Shown: positions 32,143 to 40,091 of the stretch, one piece after another
Layout: each line of letters starts with the position of its first letter
Position numbering within the stretch: the first letter of the stretch is position 1
NCBI GenBank assembly: GCA_934426255.1
Contig: CAKRYD010000006.1
Span: forward strand, 32,778-96,777
Origin: an uncultured Bacteroidaceae bacterium
GTDB taxonomy: Bacteria; Bacteroidota; Bacteroidia; Bacteroidales; Bacteroidaceae
Direction of reading: 5' to 3'
DNA length: 64,000 nt
Made by a program: the position numbers and the translations under genes
The notes under the pieces: generated by a model
Told to the model about the DNA's origin: nothing
Databases searched by the model: none
The model's input: only the letters and a program-made list of their open reading frames with translations

Positions 32143-33970
32143 AGTAAATAGATTTCTGGGCAAAATGGTCTGCACGTTTCTGGCTGGCTTCCGACAGAGA
32201 ACCGTTGAGGTATTGCTCAATCATAAGTCCCCCGATAGGAACACCGAAGTCGGCGCCAAAGCCACCGTTTTCCACATATACCGAAACGGCAATGCGTGGT
32301 TTGTTCATGGGTGCGAATCCCATAAACACAGAGTGGTCGTGCCCCCTGTTCTCTGCGGTTCCCGTTTTGCCGCATACCTCGATGCCGGGAATGTTGGCCG
32401 CCTTGCAGGTACCGCCAAGCACGGCTTGACGCATTCCGAGGGCTACATAATTATAGTATCGCTTGTCAACCATCGTGTAGTGGGGCCTGGTGTAAAGCGT
32501 GTCAAGTGGTTTCCCCTCAATGTGGCGCACGACATGAGGAATGAAGTAATGTCCGCGGTTGGCAATGGTTGCACACAGATTGGCAATCTGCAACGGGGTG
32601 AGTGCCACCTCGCCTTGTCCAATAGCATCGCTGATGATGGTAAGGCCGTTCCACCGTTTGTTATAGTGCTTGTTGTAATAGTCGGCGTTGGGTATCATTC
32701 CACGTTTTTCACCCGGAAGATCTATGCCTAAACGGTAGCCGAATCCCATGGATACCATGTAGTCCTTCCAGCGTGTGACGGCATTGGCGTAGCTGCCATA
32801 TTTGCGTCGCGCCTGTATCATATGATAAAAGCCCCAGCAAAAATAACTGTTGCATGATGTCTGTATGGCGTACATAAGGTTGACCGGGGAGCGATGACCA
32901 TGGCAACCCACATGGACGCGGCCGCAATAAAAACCACGATAGCAAGGGTAAAGCGTATGAGTGTTGATGATGCCTTCTTGCATGAACGTGAGCGCTTGTG
33001 ATGTCTTGAAGGTGGAACCGGGAGGATATTGCCCCATGATGGCACGGTTGAGCAAGGGCCGGTGAGGATTGTCGCGCAGCTTTTTGTAATTTTTGCTGCG
33101 ATTTGCACCTACTAACAGGTGGGGGTCAAATGTAGGGGCAGAAACCATGCACAATACTTCTCCAGTTTGTGGCTCTATCGCTACGATACTGCCTATTTTC
33201 CCTTGCATGAGCCGCTCGCCCAAAGCCTGCAAATCGCGGTCGATTCCTAACGTCAAGTTGCGCCCCGGTTCCGGAACACGGTCGAAACGTCCGTCTTGGT
33301 AGTGCCCTTTGATGCGTCCGTGTACATCGCGTAACATGATTTTCATGCCCTGTATTCCGCGCAACTCCTCCTCATAAGACTTTTCAATACCGAGCTTTCC
33401 GATGAAGTCGCCCGGACGATAGTAGGAATCATTGTCAATGTCTTTTTGGGAGACTTCGCCGACATCTCCTAATATGTGTGCGCTCACATTCGTGGCGTAA
33501 TGGCGGATAGCGCGCTTCTCAACATAGAACCCTTTAAACTTGAAAAGCTTTTCCTGAAGTATCGAAAACTGTTTGGAAGGTATTTGGCTGAGAAATAATT
33601 GGGGCGTAAACCGTGAATAGCCGGGATTCTTCTTCGAATCCTTTATTTCGTTCATGCGTTGAATGTAATCTTGTTTGCTGATGCCGATGGTCTGGCACAG
33701 TTCGAGCGTGTCAACGCCATGCTGTTCGTTCATAATCACCATAATATTATATGATGGTTCATTGTAGACAAGCAGACGCCCTTTTCTGTCAGTGATCAAT
33801 CCTCGTGCCGGATACTGCACTTTTTTCAGAAAAGCGTTGGAGTCAGCGTTCTTTTTGTAGTCTTCGCTGATTATCTGCAAGGCAAGCAAGCGGATAAGGT
33901 AAGCAATTACGATAAGAACCGCAATAGCACCTATGATGTACTTCCTTTTTTCAAGATTAAGTGCTTTCAT
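32123..33970 (-). CDS. mrdA: Penicillin-binding protein 2
   Basis: Elongation-specific transpeptidase (class B PBP), 615 aa. One N-terminal membrane anchor (YIIGAIAVLIVIAYLIRLLAL), the pedestal domain (about 45-240) and the transpeptidase domain with S319-TFK, S372-C-N374 and K535-TGT. Downstream in the same operon is its partner SEDS protein RodA. It is 15 bp after mreD. Confidence 0.95.
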   Translation of the reverse strand: MKALNLEKRKYIIGAIAVLIVIAYLIRLLALQIISEDYKKNADSNAFLKKVQYPARGLITDRKGRLLVYNEPSYNIMVIMNEQHGVDTLELCQTIGISKQDYIQRMNEIKDSKKNPGYSRFTPQLFLSQIPSKQFSILQEKLFKFKGFYVEKRAIRHYATNVSAHILGDVGEVSQKDIDNDSYYRPGDFIGKLGIEKSYEEELRGIQGMKIMLRDVHGRIKGHYQDGRFDRVPEPGRNLTLGIDRDLQALGERLMQGKIGSIVAIEPQTGEVLCMVSAPTFDPHLLVGANRSKNYKKLRDNPHRPLLNRAIMGQYPPGSTFKTSQALTFMQEGIINTHTLYPCYRGFYCGRVHVGCHGHRSPVNLMYAIQTSCNSYFCWGFYHMIQARRKYGSYANAVTRWKDYMVSMGFGYRLGIDLPGEKRGMIPNADYYNKHYNKRWNGLTIISDAIGQGEVALTPLQIANLCATIANRGHYFIPHVVRHIEGKPLDTLYTRPHYTMVDKRYYNYVALGMRQAVLGGTCKAANIPGIEVCGKTGTAENRGHDHSVFMGFAPMNKPRIAVSVYVENGGFGADFGVPIGGLMIEQYLNGSLSEASQKRADHFAQKSIYYGSRTR

Positions 33971-33985
33971 TTGTTTCTCTGCAGT

Positions 33986-34513
33986 CTATTTGTTTTGCTT
34001 GCTCCCTCCGATTCTTACTCCTTCTATGGCTGTGATGATTAGAATAGACATGAGGCTTCCACCTGCAATGTTAATGGCCATTTCTTGCAGGTTGAAGAAT
34101 GAAAATGATTCCAGCAGGTAGAAGAGAATTTGCTGTAGGATGACTGCGATAGACATGTAGCGTATGAAGTGTGACCAATCCAAACTCTTGGCTGATGGTG
34201 GAAACGGCTTTTCTCCGTCTTCAACGTCTTTGGGACTGAATGTCTTTAGAAGCATAGGCTGGATGAATCCTACGAAAGTGAGGCTTGCTGCATTCATTCC
34301 CGGAGTGTTTGAAAATATGTCTTGCAGCAGGCCAATAGCAAAAGCCCATAAGAGTGTTTGCCAATGTGGCGTTCCTAAAGGGAAGAGCAGAATAAAGTAG
34401 ATGCAGACCATAGGAGTTGCATAGCCTACGATTTGTACATGGTTGAATACAAGTACTTGCAGCGCTAATATGGAGATGAATTGCGCGATTCTTTTCAGAA
34501 AAGTTCCAATCAT
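33986..34513 (-). CDS. mreD: Rod shape-determining protein MreD
   Basis: 175 aa with five to six membrane helices (RIAQFISILALQVLVFNHV, TPMVCIYFILLFPLGTP, TLLWAFAIGLLQDIFSNTPGMNAAS, YMSIAVILQQILFYLLESFSF, INIAGGSLMSILIITAIEG). The GLLQDIFSNTPGMNAA segment is the MreD hallmark. Membrane part of the elongasome scaffold. Sits 2 bp after mreC. Confidence 0.92.
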   Translation of the reverse strand: MIGTFLKRIAQFISILALQVLVFNHVQIVGYATPMVCIYFILLFPLGTPHWQTLLWAFAIGLLQDIFSNTPGMNAASLTFVGFIQPMLLKTFSPKDVEDGEKPFPPSAKSLDWSHFIRYMSIAVILQQILFYLLESFSFFNLQEMAINIAGGSLMSILIITAIEGVRIGGSKQNK

Positions 34514-34515
34514 GT

Positions 34516-35376
34516 TTAGTTTTCGCTGTTTTCTGTATTTGTCAAGTTGGCTTTCAGTATGTCGATTTCAGGCCGAGCTTTGTTAATGACAACGCAAACG
34601 TCGCTGAGGTTGGCGAAATTGGTCCCCAGATTGATTTTGAGCTGTAGTGAAAGGCCGTCAGGGGCGTTTGATACGCTTTGAACTTTTCCTACAAATATTC
34701 CAGGTGGAAAAACTGTCGAGTAACCGCTGGTCTCGATGTATTCTCCCGCTTTTATCTTTGCATAGCGCGGTATGTCGTTGAGGTATGCGTGGAGTGTGCT
34801 TCCTCCTGTCCATTGCAAGTAGCCGAAGTAGTGGCTGTGGCGCACTCGGCAGCTGATGTTTGATTTTATGTTGATGACCGGCAGCACCAATGAATAGTCT
34901 TTGCCGGTATAGATGATGATTCCAACGATTCCGCCGCCGCCTACAACACCCATTTCGGGCTTTATTCCATCGTTTTCGCCTTTATCAATGACGATGTAGT
35001 TTTCATTTTTTGTAATGGAGTTGGATACTACTTTTGCAGGTATCAGTGTGTATCCTTTTAGTGAGTCTTTTACACGGATATCGTTTCTGGTGTCTTTTTT
35101 TGTTGCATGTTCAAATGCTTCACGTAGATTGGAAAGTTGCTCTTGGAGTAGTATATTTTGCTGGGCGAGCTGCCTGTTTACTTGCCTAAGCTGTATAAAT
35201 GTTTTTGCTTCTGTATAGTAGCTGTTTACTTTTGCGGCTACTTCGTTGGCCGAGGTGAACCAAATGCTTCCCTGATAGCGGTTGAATTTAAACAAGAGTG
35301 TGAGGCTTATGATTTCTAATGCTAAGAATAGGAACCAATAGCTGTATTTTTTGATAAATTCTAATAGGTTGTTCAT
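34516..35376 (-). CDS. mreC: Rod shape-determining protein MreC
   Basis: 286-aa bitopic protein that links MreB to PBP2 in the periplasm. One membrane helix (SYWFLFLALEIISLTLLFKF), a coiled coil (LRQVNRQLAQQNILLQEQLSNL) and the beta-barrel head (VSNSITKNENYIVIDKGENDGIKPEMGVV, GRPH-like region ISCRVRHSHYFGYLQWTGG, IPRYAKIKAGEYIETSGYSTVFPPGI). Separated from mreB by 104 bp that contain a long hairpin. Confidence 0.93.
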   Translation of the reverse strand: MNNLLEFIKKYSYWFLFLALEIISLTLLFKFNRYQGSIWFTSANEVAAKVNSYYTEAKTFIQLRQVNRQLAQQNILLQEQLSNLREAFEHATKKDTRNDIRVKDSLKGYTLIPAKVVSNSITKNENYIVIDKGENDGIKPEMGVVGGGGIVGIIIYTGKDYSLVLPVINIKSNISCRVRHSHYFGYLQWTGGSTLHAYLNDIPRYAKIKAGEYIETSGYSTVFPPGIFVGKVQSVSNAPDGLSLQLKINLGTNFANLSDVCVVINKARPEIDILKANLTNTENSEN

Positions 35377-35404
35377 CCTTATGCTGCAGGGTGGTTGGTT
35401 TGTA

Positions 35405-35468
35405 TTGGCCTTCAGCCTGCTTTTTCTTTTCTTTATAAAAAAGAATGTCGGGCAATGCTGAAGGCCAA
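35405..35468 (-). terminator. Interrupted hairpin between mreB and mreC (possible attenuator)
   Basis: 12-bp perfect outer stem TTGGCCTTCAGC / GCTGAAGGCCAA (35405-35416 and 35457-35468) enclosing an A/T-rich inner pairing (TTCTTTT with AAAAGAA). It lies between mreB and mreC, with no T tract after it. It may set the ratio of mreB to mreCD or be an RNA processing site. Confidence 0.5.
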
Positions 35469-35480
35469 GTTATGTGTGGG

Positions 35481-36503
35481 CTATCTCATCAGGAATGAGA
35501 AGCGGTCTACGTTTTGCAGGGCGATGCCGGTTCCTTTTGCTACGCAGTGTAAGGGGTCTTCGGCTACGCGGAAGGGTATGTTTATTTTTTCTGTGAGTCT
35601 TCGGTCTATGCCACGCAGCAATGCTCCGCCACCTGTCAGGTAGATGCCGTTTTTGACGATGTCGGCGTAGAGTTCGGGCGGTGTGTTTTCCAATGCGCTC
35701 AGTACGGCAGTTTCTATTGTCGCGATTGATTTTTCGAGGCAGTGGGCTACTTCCTGATAGCATACGGGCACTTCCATCGGGAGTGCCGTGATGCGGTTGG
35801 GGCCGTGCACGATGTAATCTTCCGGTGTGTCTTCACCCAAATCTGTCAGCGCCGAGCCTACGTGTATCTTGATTCTTTCGGCCATTCGCTCGCTGACTTT
35901 TACGTTGTGCTGCCTGCTCATGTATTCCTGAATGTTTGCTGTCAGGTCATCGCCGGCTATTTTGATGGAATTGTTGGAGACGATTCCGCCCAAAGAGATT
36001 ACGGCGATTTCTGTCGTGCCTCCGCCGATATCTACAATCATGTTGCCTTCGGGTGCTTCAACGTCTATTCCAATACCGATAGCTGCGGCCATAGGTTCGA
36101 ATATCAGGTATACATCACGTCCTCCTGCATGTTCGGCTGAGTCTCGTACGGCGCGGAGTTCCACTTCGGTTGAGCCGGACGGTACTCCGATTACCATTCT
36201 TAATGTCGGGGAAAACAGGTGATTGCCTGTGTGTACCATTTTGATGAGGCCGCGCATCATCTGCTCGCATGCGTAGAAGTCGGCGATGACTCCGTCGCGA
36301 AGGGGTCTTACTACGCGGATTTTGCTGTTGGCCTTTTCGTACATTAGTTTGGCTCTGTCGCCTACGGCAATCATTTTGTTAGTCTGCTGGTCTAACGCAA
36401 CTACCGAAGGCTCGTCCACTACAATCTTGTCATCGCTGATGATGATTGTGTTGGCTGTCCCCAAGTCCATGGACAATTCTTGTGTGAAAGAGAAAAATCC
36501 CAT
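35481..36503 (-). CDS. mreB: Rod shape-determining actin homologue MreB
   Basis: 340 aa. Actin-fold ATPase forming membrane filaments that position the elongation machinery. Nucleotide-binding motifs: MDLGTANTII at the start, MIVDIGGGTTEIAVISLGG in the middle and YLTGGGALLRGIDR near the end; EPMAAAIGIG and GDDLTANIQEYM are also typical. Preceded by purH with a 64-bp gap and followed by the attenuator-like hairpin. Confidence 0.96.
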   Translation of the reverse strand: MGFFSFTQELSMDLGTANTIIISDDKIVVDEPSVVALDQQTNKMIAVGDRAKLMYEKANSKIRVVRPLRDGVIADFYACEQMMRGLIKMVHTGNHLFSPTLRMVIGVPSGSTEVELRAVRDSAEHAGGRDVYLIFEPMAAAIGIGIDVEAPEGNMIVDIGGGTTEIAVISLGGIVSNNSIKIAGDDLTANIQEYMSRQHNVKVSERMAERIKIHVGSALTDLGEDTPEDYIVHGPNRITALPMEVPVCYQEVAHCLEKSIATIETAVLSALENTPPELYADIVKNGIYLTGGGALLRGIDRRLTEKINIPFRVAEDPLHCVAKGTGIALQNVDRFSFLMR

Positions 36504-36567
36504 TGGTTATGCGATATTTGTCGTTGTCGTATTGTTCTTTTGACGGATGAATAGGCAAGTTCTCTTG

Positions 36568-37167
36568 TTACTTGATGCCTTCAAAATAGGAATGGATGGC
36601 TGTGTCGTAGTGGCTGCTTGTGGCGAAAGCTCTTTCGGCAAAATGGCGGCGTTGTGCCTTTGTGGTGCGTGCGCCTTGCTGGTTGAGCAAATCGAGCAGG
36701 GGCTTATATTCGGTTTGGGCGGGCACGATGACAACGTCATTGAAATTTTTTGCTGCAGCACGGATGAGCGAAATTCCCCCTATGTCGATTTTTTCTATGA
36801 TGTCGGCTTCACCGGCTCCGCTTGCCACGGTTTGTTCAAAGGGATAAAGATCTACAATAACCAAATCGATGGGTGTGATGTCGTATTTTTTCATCTCTTC
36901 TTGGTCGCTTGCCATTTCGCGACGACCTAAGATGCCACCGAATATCTTAGGGTGCAATGTCTTTACACGGCCGCCCAGGATGGAGGGGTATGTTGTTACG
37001 TCTTCGACTTTTTTGCAGGGATAGCCTAAGCTTTCTATAAATTTCTGTGTTCCACCGGTTGAGAGAAATTTCACGCCTTCGGCATTCAGCTTGGCCAATA
37101 GGTCTTCTAACCCGTCTTTATGAAAAACCGAGATTAATGCGGTTTTGATTTGTTTTGTTTCTTCCAT
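36568..37167 (-). CDS. purH: Stand-alone IMP cyclohydrolase domain of PurH
   Basis: 199 aa that correspond to just the N-terminal half of bifunctional PurH: the MGS-like domain that closes FAICAR to IMP. Motifs are complete: TALISVFHKDGLEDLL, LSTGGTQKFIESLG, GGRVKTLHPKIFGGILGRR, LVIVDLYPFEQTV, IEKIDIGGISLIRAAAKN and AFATSSHYDTAIHSYF. It then stops (EGIK, TAA) where full-length PurH continues into the AICAR transformylase domain. Only 64 bp separate it from mreB, so the second half is not here even in pieces. The position before mreB is that of full-length purH in Bacteroides. Confidence 0.9.
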   Translation of the reverse strand: MEETKQIKTALISVFHKDGLEDLLAKLNAEGVKFLSTGGTQKFIESLGYPCKKVEDVTTYPSILGGRVKTLHPKIFGGILGRREMASDQEEMKKYDITPIDLVIVDLYPFEQTVASGAGEADIIEKIDIGGISLIRAAAKNFNDVVIVPAQTEYKPLLDLLNQQGARTTKAQRRHFAERAFATSSHYDTAIHSYFEGIK

Positions 37168-37186
37168 AAATTGTACAATTAGGCTA

Positions 37187-37194
37187 CAAAGTTA
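37187..37194 (-). promoter_or_regulatory. -7 element for purH-mreB operon
   Basis: TAACTTTG on the minus strand, 19 bp upstream of the purH ATG; matches TAnnTTTG. No clear -33 box. Confidence 0.55.
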
Positions 37195-37231
37195 CTACTT
37201 TCCGTCTATTAATCTGTTATCAGTCCATAAA

Positions 37232-37268
37232 GAAATCAAGGGCAAGCTTTTTGCCTGTCCTTGATTTC
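37232..37268 (-). terminator. Terminator after the licD gene
   Basis: Stem GAAATCAAGG / CCTTGATTTC (37232-37241 and 37259-37268) extended by an inner GGCA/TGCC, 84 bp after the licD-like stop. It separates the licD group from the purH promoter. Confidence 0.7.
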
Positions 37269-37352
37269 ATTGTTTTTGATAGGGAAGGATTTTGTTTTGG
37301 TGGGCTGCAATTTTGAAAGCGAGCCGTGACTTTTCCAACGTATGTGGTGTGT

Positions 37353-38177
37353 CTATTCCTTTTCCTGCTCAGCGTATTTGCGGTAGGGCAGGTCGAGCTT
37401 CAGAATGTCGAAGTTGTGCTGCCGTTGCTGTGCGTTTTTGGGTATGGTCATGTAGTCGCCATATTTGAGCCGCAGATATTCCGTACCTTTTTCGGGTCCC
37501 ATGAACCGTTGGTTTTCAAATTCGTAAGGAATTGGTTTGCCGAAAATTCTTTTGTCGAATATACCAGCCAACCCATCGTCGTGGTCAACTACGCAGGGGC
37601 TTTGCTCATAGTCGAATGCCTTTTGCAAATTGCACATTTTGGCTTGGATATACTGCAAGGTATAGCATTTTCTGACAATCAGCGGCAACCAACAGGAAGG
37701 ACCGTGCCCATGTTTGTAGGGGTTACGGCAGCAAAAGTATATCATTCGCTTCCAATACCAGTATTTGAAGAAGTGAAGTCTCTGTTTTATGGGGGATTTT
37801 GTCATTCCGTCAAGCGGAAATACGTCAATGTAGGCTCCGCCCAAATAGGGTAGCTGCACTCTTTCTATAATGGTAGTGTTGGCATCTTGTATCTTAGCAA
37901 AAGGCTGAGGATAGTTTTTGTCGGTTTCGTTGCATACCATTTCCAAATTGGCTGGCAACCATTCTTCCTGGTGTTCAATGAGCTTGTCGTAGTCGGGACG
38001 GGGCATGGCGATGTCCATATCATCGTCCCATGGGATAAATCCCCTGTGTCGCACGGCACCGAGAAGGGTTCCTGCGAAAATGTAGTAACGCAAATTGTGC
38101 TGGTGGCAGGTCTCGTCGATTCCTTTTAAAATGTTGAGTACGCAATTATGCAGTGCGTTGATATCATAGTGAACCAT
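37353..38177 (-). CDS. LicD-family phosphotransferase
   Basis: 274 aa. LicD proteins transfer phosphocholine or related groups from a CDP carrier to cell-surface glycans. The nucleotidyltransferase-fold core is plain: YYIFAGTLLGAVRHRGFIPWDDDMDIAMPRPDYDKLI, followed by YIDVFPLDGM. It lies 28 bp downstream of a LicC-like cytidylyltransferase, which in turn follows a PLP enzyme, so the three probably make and attach one substituent. No choline kinase (licA) or choline transporter (licB) gene is present, so the group attached may be made de novo. Confidence 0.88.
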   Translation of the reverse strand: MVHYDINALHNCVLNILKGIDETCHQHNLRYYIFAGTLLGAVRHRGFIPWDDDMDIAMPRPDYDKLIEHQEEWLPANLEMVCNETDKNYPQPFAKIQDANTTIIERVQLPYLGGAYIDVFPLDGMTKSPIKQRLHFFKYWYWKRMIYFCCRNPYKHGHGPSCWLPLIVRKCYTLQYIQAKMCNLQKAFDYEQSPCVVDHDDGLAGIFDKRIFGKPIPYEFENQRFMGPEKGTEYLRLKYGDYMTIPKNAQQRQHNFDILKLDLPYRKYAEQEKE

Positions 38178-38205
38178 AAATCGTCTTGTGGGATGGATGA
38201 TATTT

Positions 38206-38937
38206 TCAAATCCGGTTTCTTGTGAAGTGAAGTGCCGCTTCTTCGAAATCTTCAGGGGTGTCGAGCTCGGCCGAGAAGAGGTCGCTTACGTCTGTAACGC
38301 CGAAGGTGTGGCCTTGTGGTATGAGCCTTTCAAAGGCTTTCTCGTAAAATACGTTGGAAAGGTGTTCGTGTTCAATCATCTGCTCCATTTCTTTGTAAAG
38401 AGCGGCAGTATATGCGGCCGACATCTTTTCAATGCCTACGGATTCGCCTGCTGCTTTTGCGATGGAACAGGTTTTGCTGATTTCTTGTACTCTTTGGTTA
38501 TTGTCAAGGATGACTTTTATTTCTTCTTCACCCAGTTGGTGGCTGTTCAGAGCCAATGTGTTGTCATCTTTGTTGTCTATCAGCCTTTTTAAAACAGCTG
38601 GGTCGAACACAATGTCGCTGTCGAGCAAAACGACATCGTTGCCTTCAGCGTCATTGCGCATTAGGTAGAGCGAATAAATGTTGTTGGTCGTTTCGTACAG
38701 GTCATTGTGTACGAAGTGAATGTTTAGCTGTGGAAAATTGTGCTTTGCGAAAAGCCTTATTTGTTCTGCCAAGTAGCCGGTACAGATGGTAATATCCTTG
38801 ATTCCTATATCTTCTAAGGCCTTAAGGGCAAGCTCGAGCAGGGCGTGCCCGCCTATTGGCAATAGACATTTGGGACAATTGTTTGTTAGTGGGCGCAAGC
38901 GGGTAGCCATTCCCGCAGCCGGAATCAAGGCTCTCAT
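38206..38937 (-). CDS. LicC-like NTP transferase (phosphocholine/phospho-amino-alcohol cytidylyltransferase family)
   Basis: 243 aa. It starts with the nucleotide-binding signature RALIPAAGMATRLRPLTNNCPKCLLPIGG and has the metal-binding DSDIVFDPAVLKRLI region, as in LicC and the sugar-phosphate nucleotidyltransferases. It should activate a phosphorylated small molecule as a CDP derivative for the adjacent LicD. The phosphoamine substrate is not visible from the sequence. Located 38 bp after the PLP-enzyme gene. Confidence 0.85.
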   Translation of the reverse strand: MRALIPAAGMATRLRPLTNNCPKCLLPIGGHALLELALKALEDIGIKDITICTGYLAEQIRLFAKHNFPQLNIHFVHNDLYETTNNIYSLYLMRNDAEGNDVVLLDSDIVFDPAVLKRLIDNKDDNTLALNSHQLGEEEIKVILDNNQRVQEISKTCSIAKAAGESVGIEKMSAAYTAALYKEMEQMIEHEHLSNVFYEKAFERLIPQGHTFGVTDVSDLFSAELDTPEDFEEAALHFTRNRI

Positions 38938-38975
38938 GTCTTTTGAAATCGGTGTATATAAAAAATGTTTGTATT

Positions 38976-40034
38976 TTAGAGGGTATACTTATTTGCTATG
39001 TCGGCAATAGTCTGTGCTACAATATTATTTTGTTCCGGACGCCCCAAAGTGATGCGCATGTGGGTGTTGATATCCGGCTCATTCATGAATTTAACTTTGT
39101 AGTGCTCTTCTTTGAATGCTTCTTCTAATGCATTCTTCAGTGCAATGGGATATTTCACCAGAATGAAGTTCGCCGCCGAGCGGTATACCTTGAATCCCGG
39201 TAATTTGTTGAGGACTTCTTCGTACATCTTGCGGCTTTCGTTCATTTGTCGGGCTACGTTGCGATAATAGTCCTCGCTTTTCAAGGCTGCAATGGCGATG
39301 TCTTCGGATATGCGGTTGTATCCTAAATACAGATTGTTGAATTTGGCAAAGTCCTCCAATCCTTTGCTGATAAAGGCAAACCCCATTCGCAATCCCGGCA
39401 GACCATAAAATTTTGACATGGTGCGTGCGATGATAAGATTCGGGTGCTTATCAATCAGGCGCTTGATATATGAACTGTCTTCGTTGACATATGAAGCATA
39501 AGCCTCATCAATATATGTTATAACGTTGTTGGGAACTTTCGAAAGTAATTGGTCTAATTCTTCAGGCGTGAGGATGTTGCCGGTGGGATTGTTGGGGGAT
39601 GCTATGAGCAAGATTTTTGGTTTAATCTCCTTTAAGGCTCTTTGCAAATCCTCGAAGTCGTAGCTGTAAGTGTCACCGTTTTCATAAATGGAGTATTGGA
39701 AAGTTTCACCTCTGACCTCGGCAGCAACAGATTGGTAGTACCACCACGAAAATTTTGGGATAAGGATTCTATTGTTGCCATCGGGGAGGGTCAGGTAATA
39801 GTGGGCCATTTGTTTAAGGATGTACTCTCCGCCATAGCCTAAAAGTACTTGGCTTTCGTCAATTCCGTATTGTTCCGACAAAAAAACGGAAAGAATACTT
39901 TTCTTTCCTTGATCGTATATTCGTGTATAGAATCCAAGTTCTTTTGGGTTAAAGTCTTTGTATGCCTGAATGACTTCAGGTGAAGGCTCAAAGTTATACT
40001 CGTTCCGATCCAAGTAGTTCATTGGATGATCCAT
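38976..40034 (-). CDS. HisC/CobD-like PLP-dependent aminotransferase or decarboxylase
   Basis: 352-aa fold-type I PLP enzyme: SPNNPTGN loop, YIDEAYASY (PLP Asp), Schiff-base Lys in ARTMSKFYGLPGLRMGF, and an Arg close behind for the phosphate, as in histidinol-phosphate aminotransferase and threonine-phosphate decarboxylase. It stands with a cytidylyltransferase and LicD, far from any his genes, so histidine synthesis is unlikely. A CobD-like decarboxylation of phosphoserine or phosphothreonine to a phospho-amino-alcohol would give the cytidylyltransferase a substrate; this is inference. ATG 40034 was chosen; ATG 40022 is possible. Confidence 0.82.
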   Translation of the reverse strand: MDHPMNYLDRNEYNFEPSPEVIQAYKDFNPKELGFYTRIYDQGKKSILSVFLSEQYGIDESQVLLGYGGEYILKQMAHYYLTLPDGNNRILIPKFSWWYYQSVAAEVRGETFQYSIYENGDTYSYDFEDLQRALKEIKPKILLIASPNNPTGNILTPEELDQLLSKVPNNVITYIDEAYASYVNEDSSYIKRLIDKHPNLIIARTMSKFYGLPGLRMGFAFISKGLEDFAKFNNLYLGYNRISEDIAIAALKSEDYYRNVARQMNESRKMYEEVLNKLPGFKVYRSAANFILVKYPIALKNALEEAFKEEHYKVKFMNEPDINTHMRITLGRPEQNNIVAQTIADIANKYTL

Positions 40035-40073
40035 TGCTGTCGTTTTTGAAATATTGCGGTATATTTTGGAATG

Positions 40074-40081
40074 CAAAAGTA
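40074..40081 (-). promoter_or_regulatory. -7 element for the PLP enzyme-licC-licD group
   Basis: TACTTTTG on the minus strand, 39 bp upstream of ATG 40034, in the gap after the glycosyltransferase stop at 40092. Matches TAnnTTTG and suggests a transcript separate from the upstream glycosyltransferases. Confidence 0.5.
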
Positions 40082-40091
40082 GCACTTTTTT

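Noticed and set aside
38976..40034. Histidinol-phosphate aminotransferase (hisC) of histidine synthesis
   Set aside because: Sequence fits the family, but no his genes are near and it is the first gene of a cytidylyltransferase/LicD group with its own promoter; other substrates are more likely.
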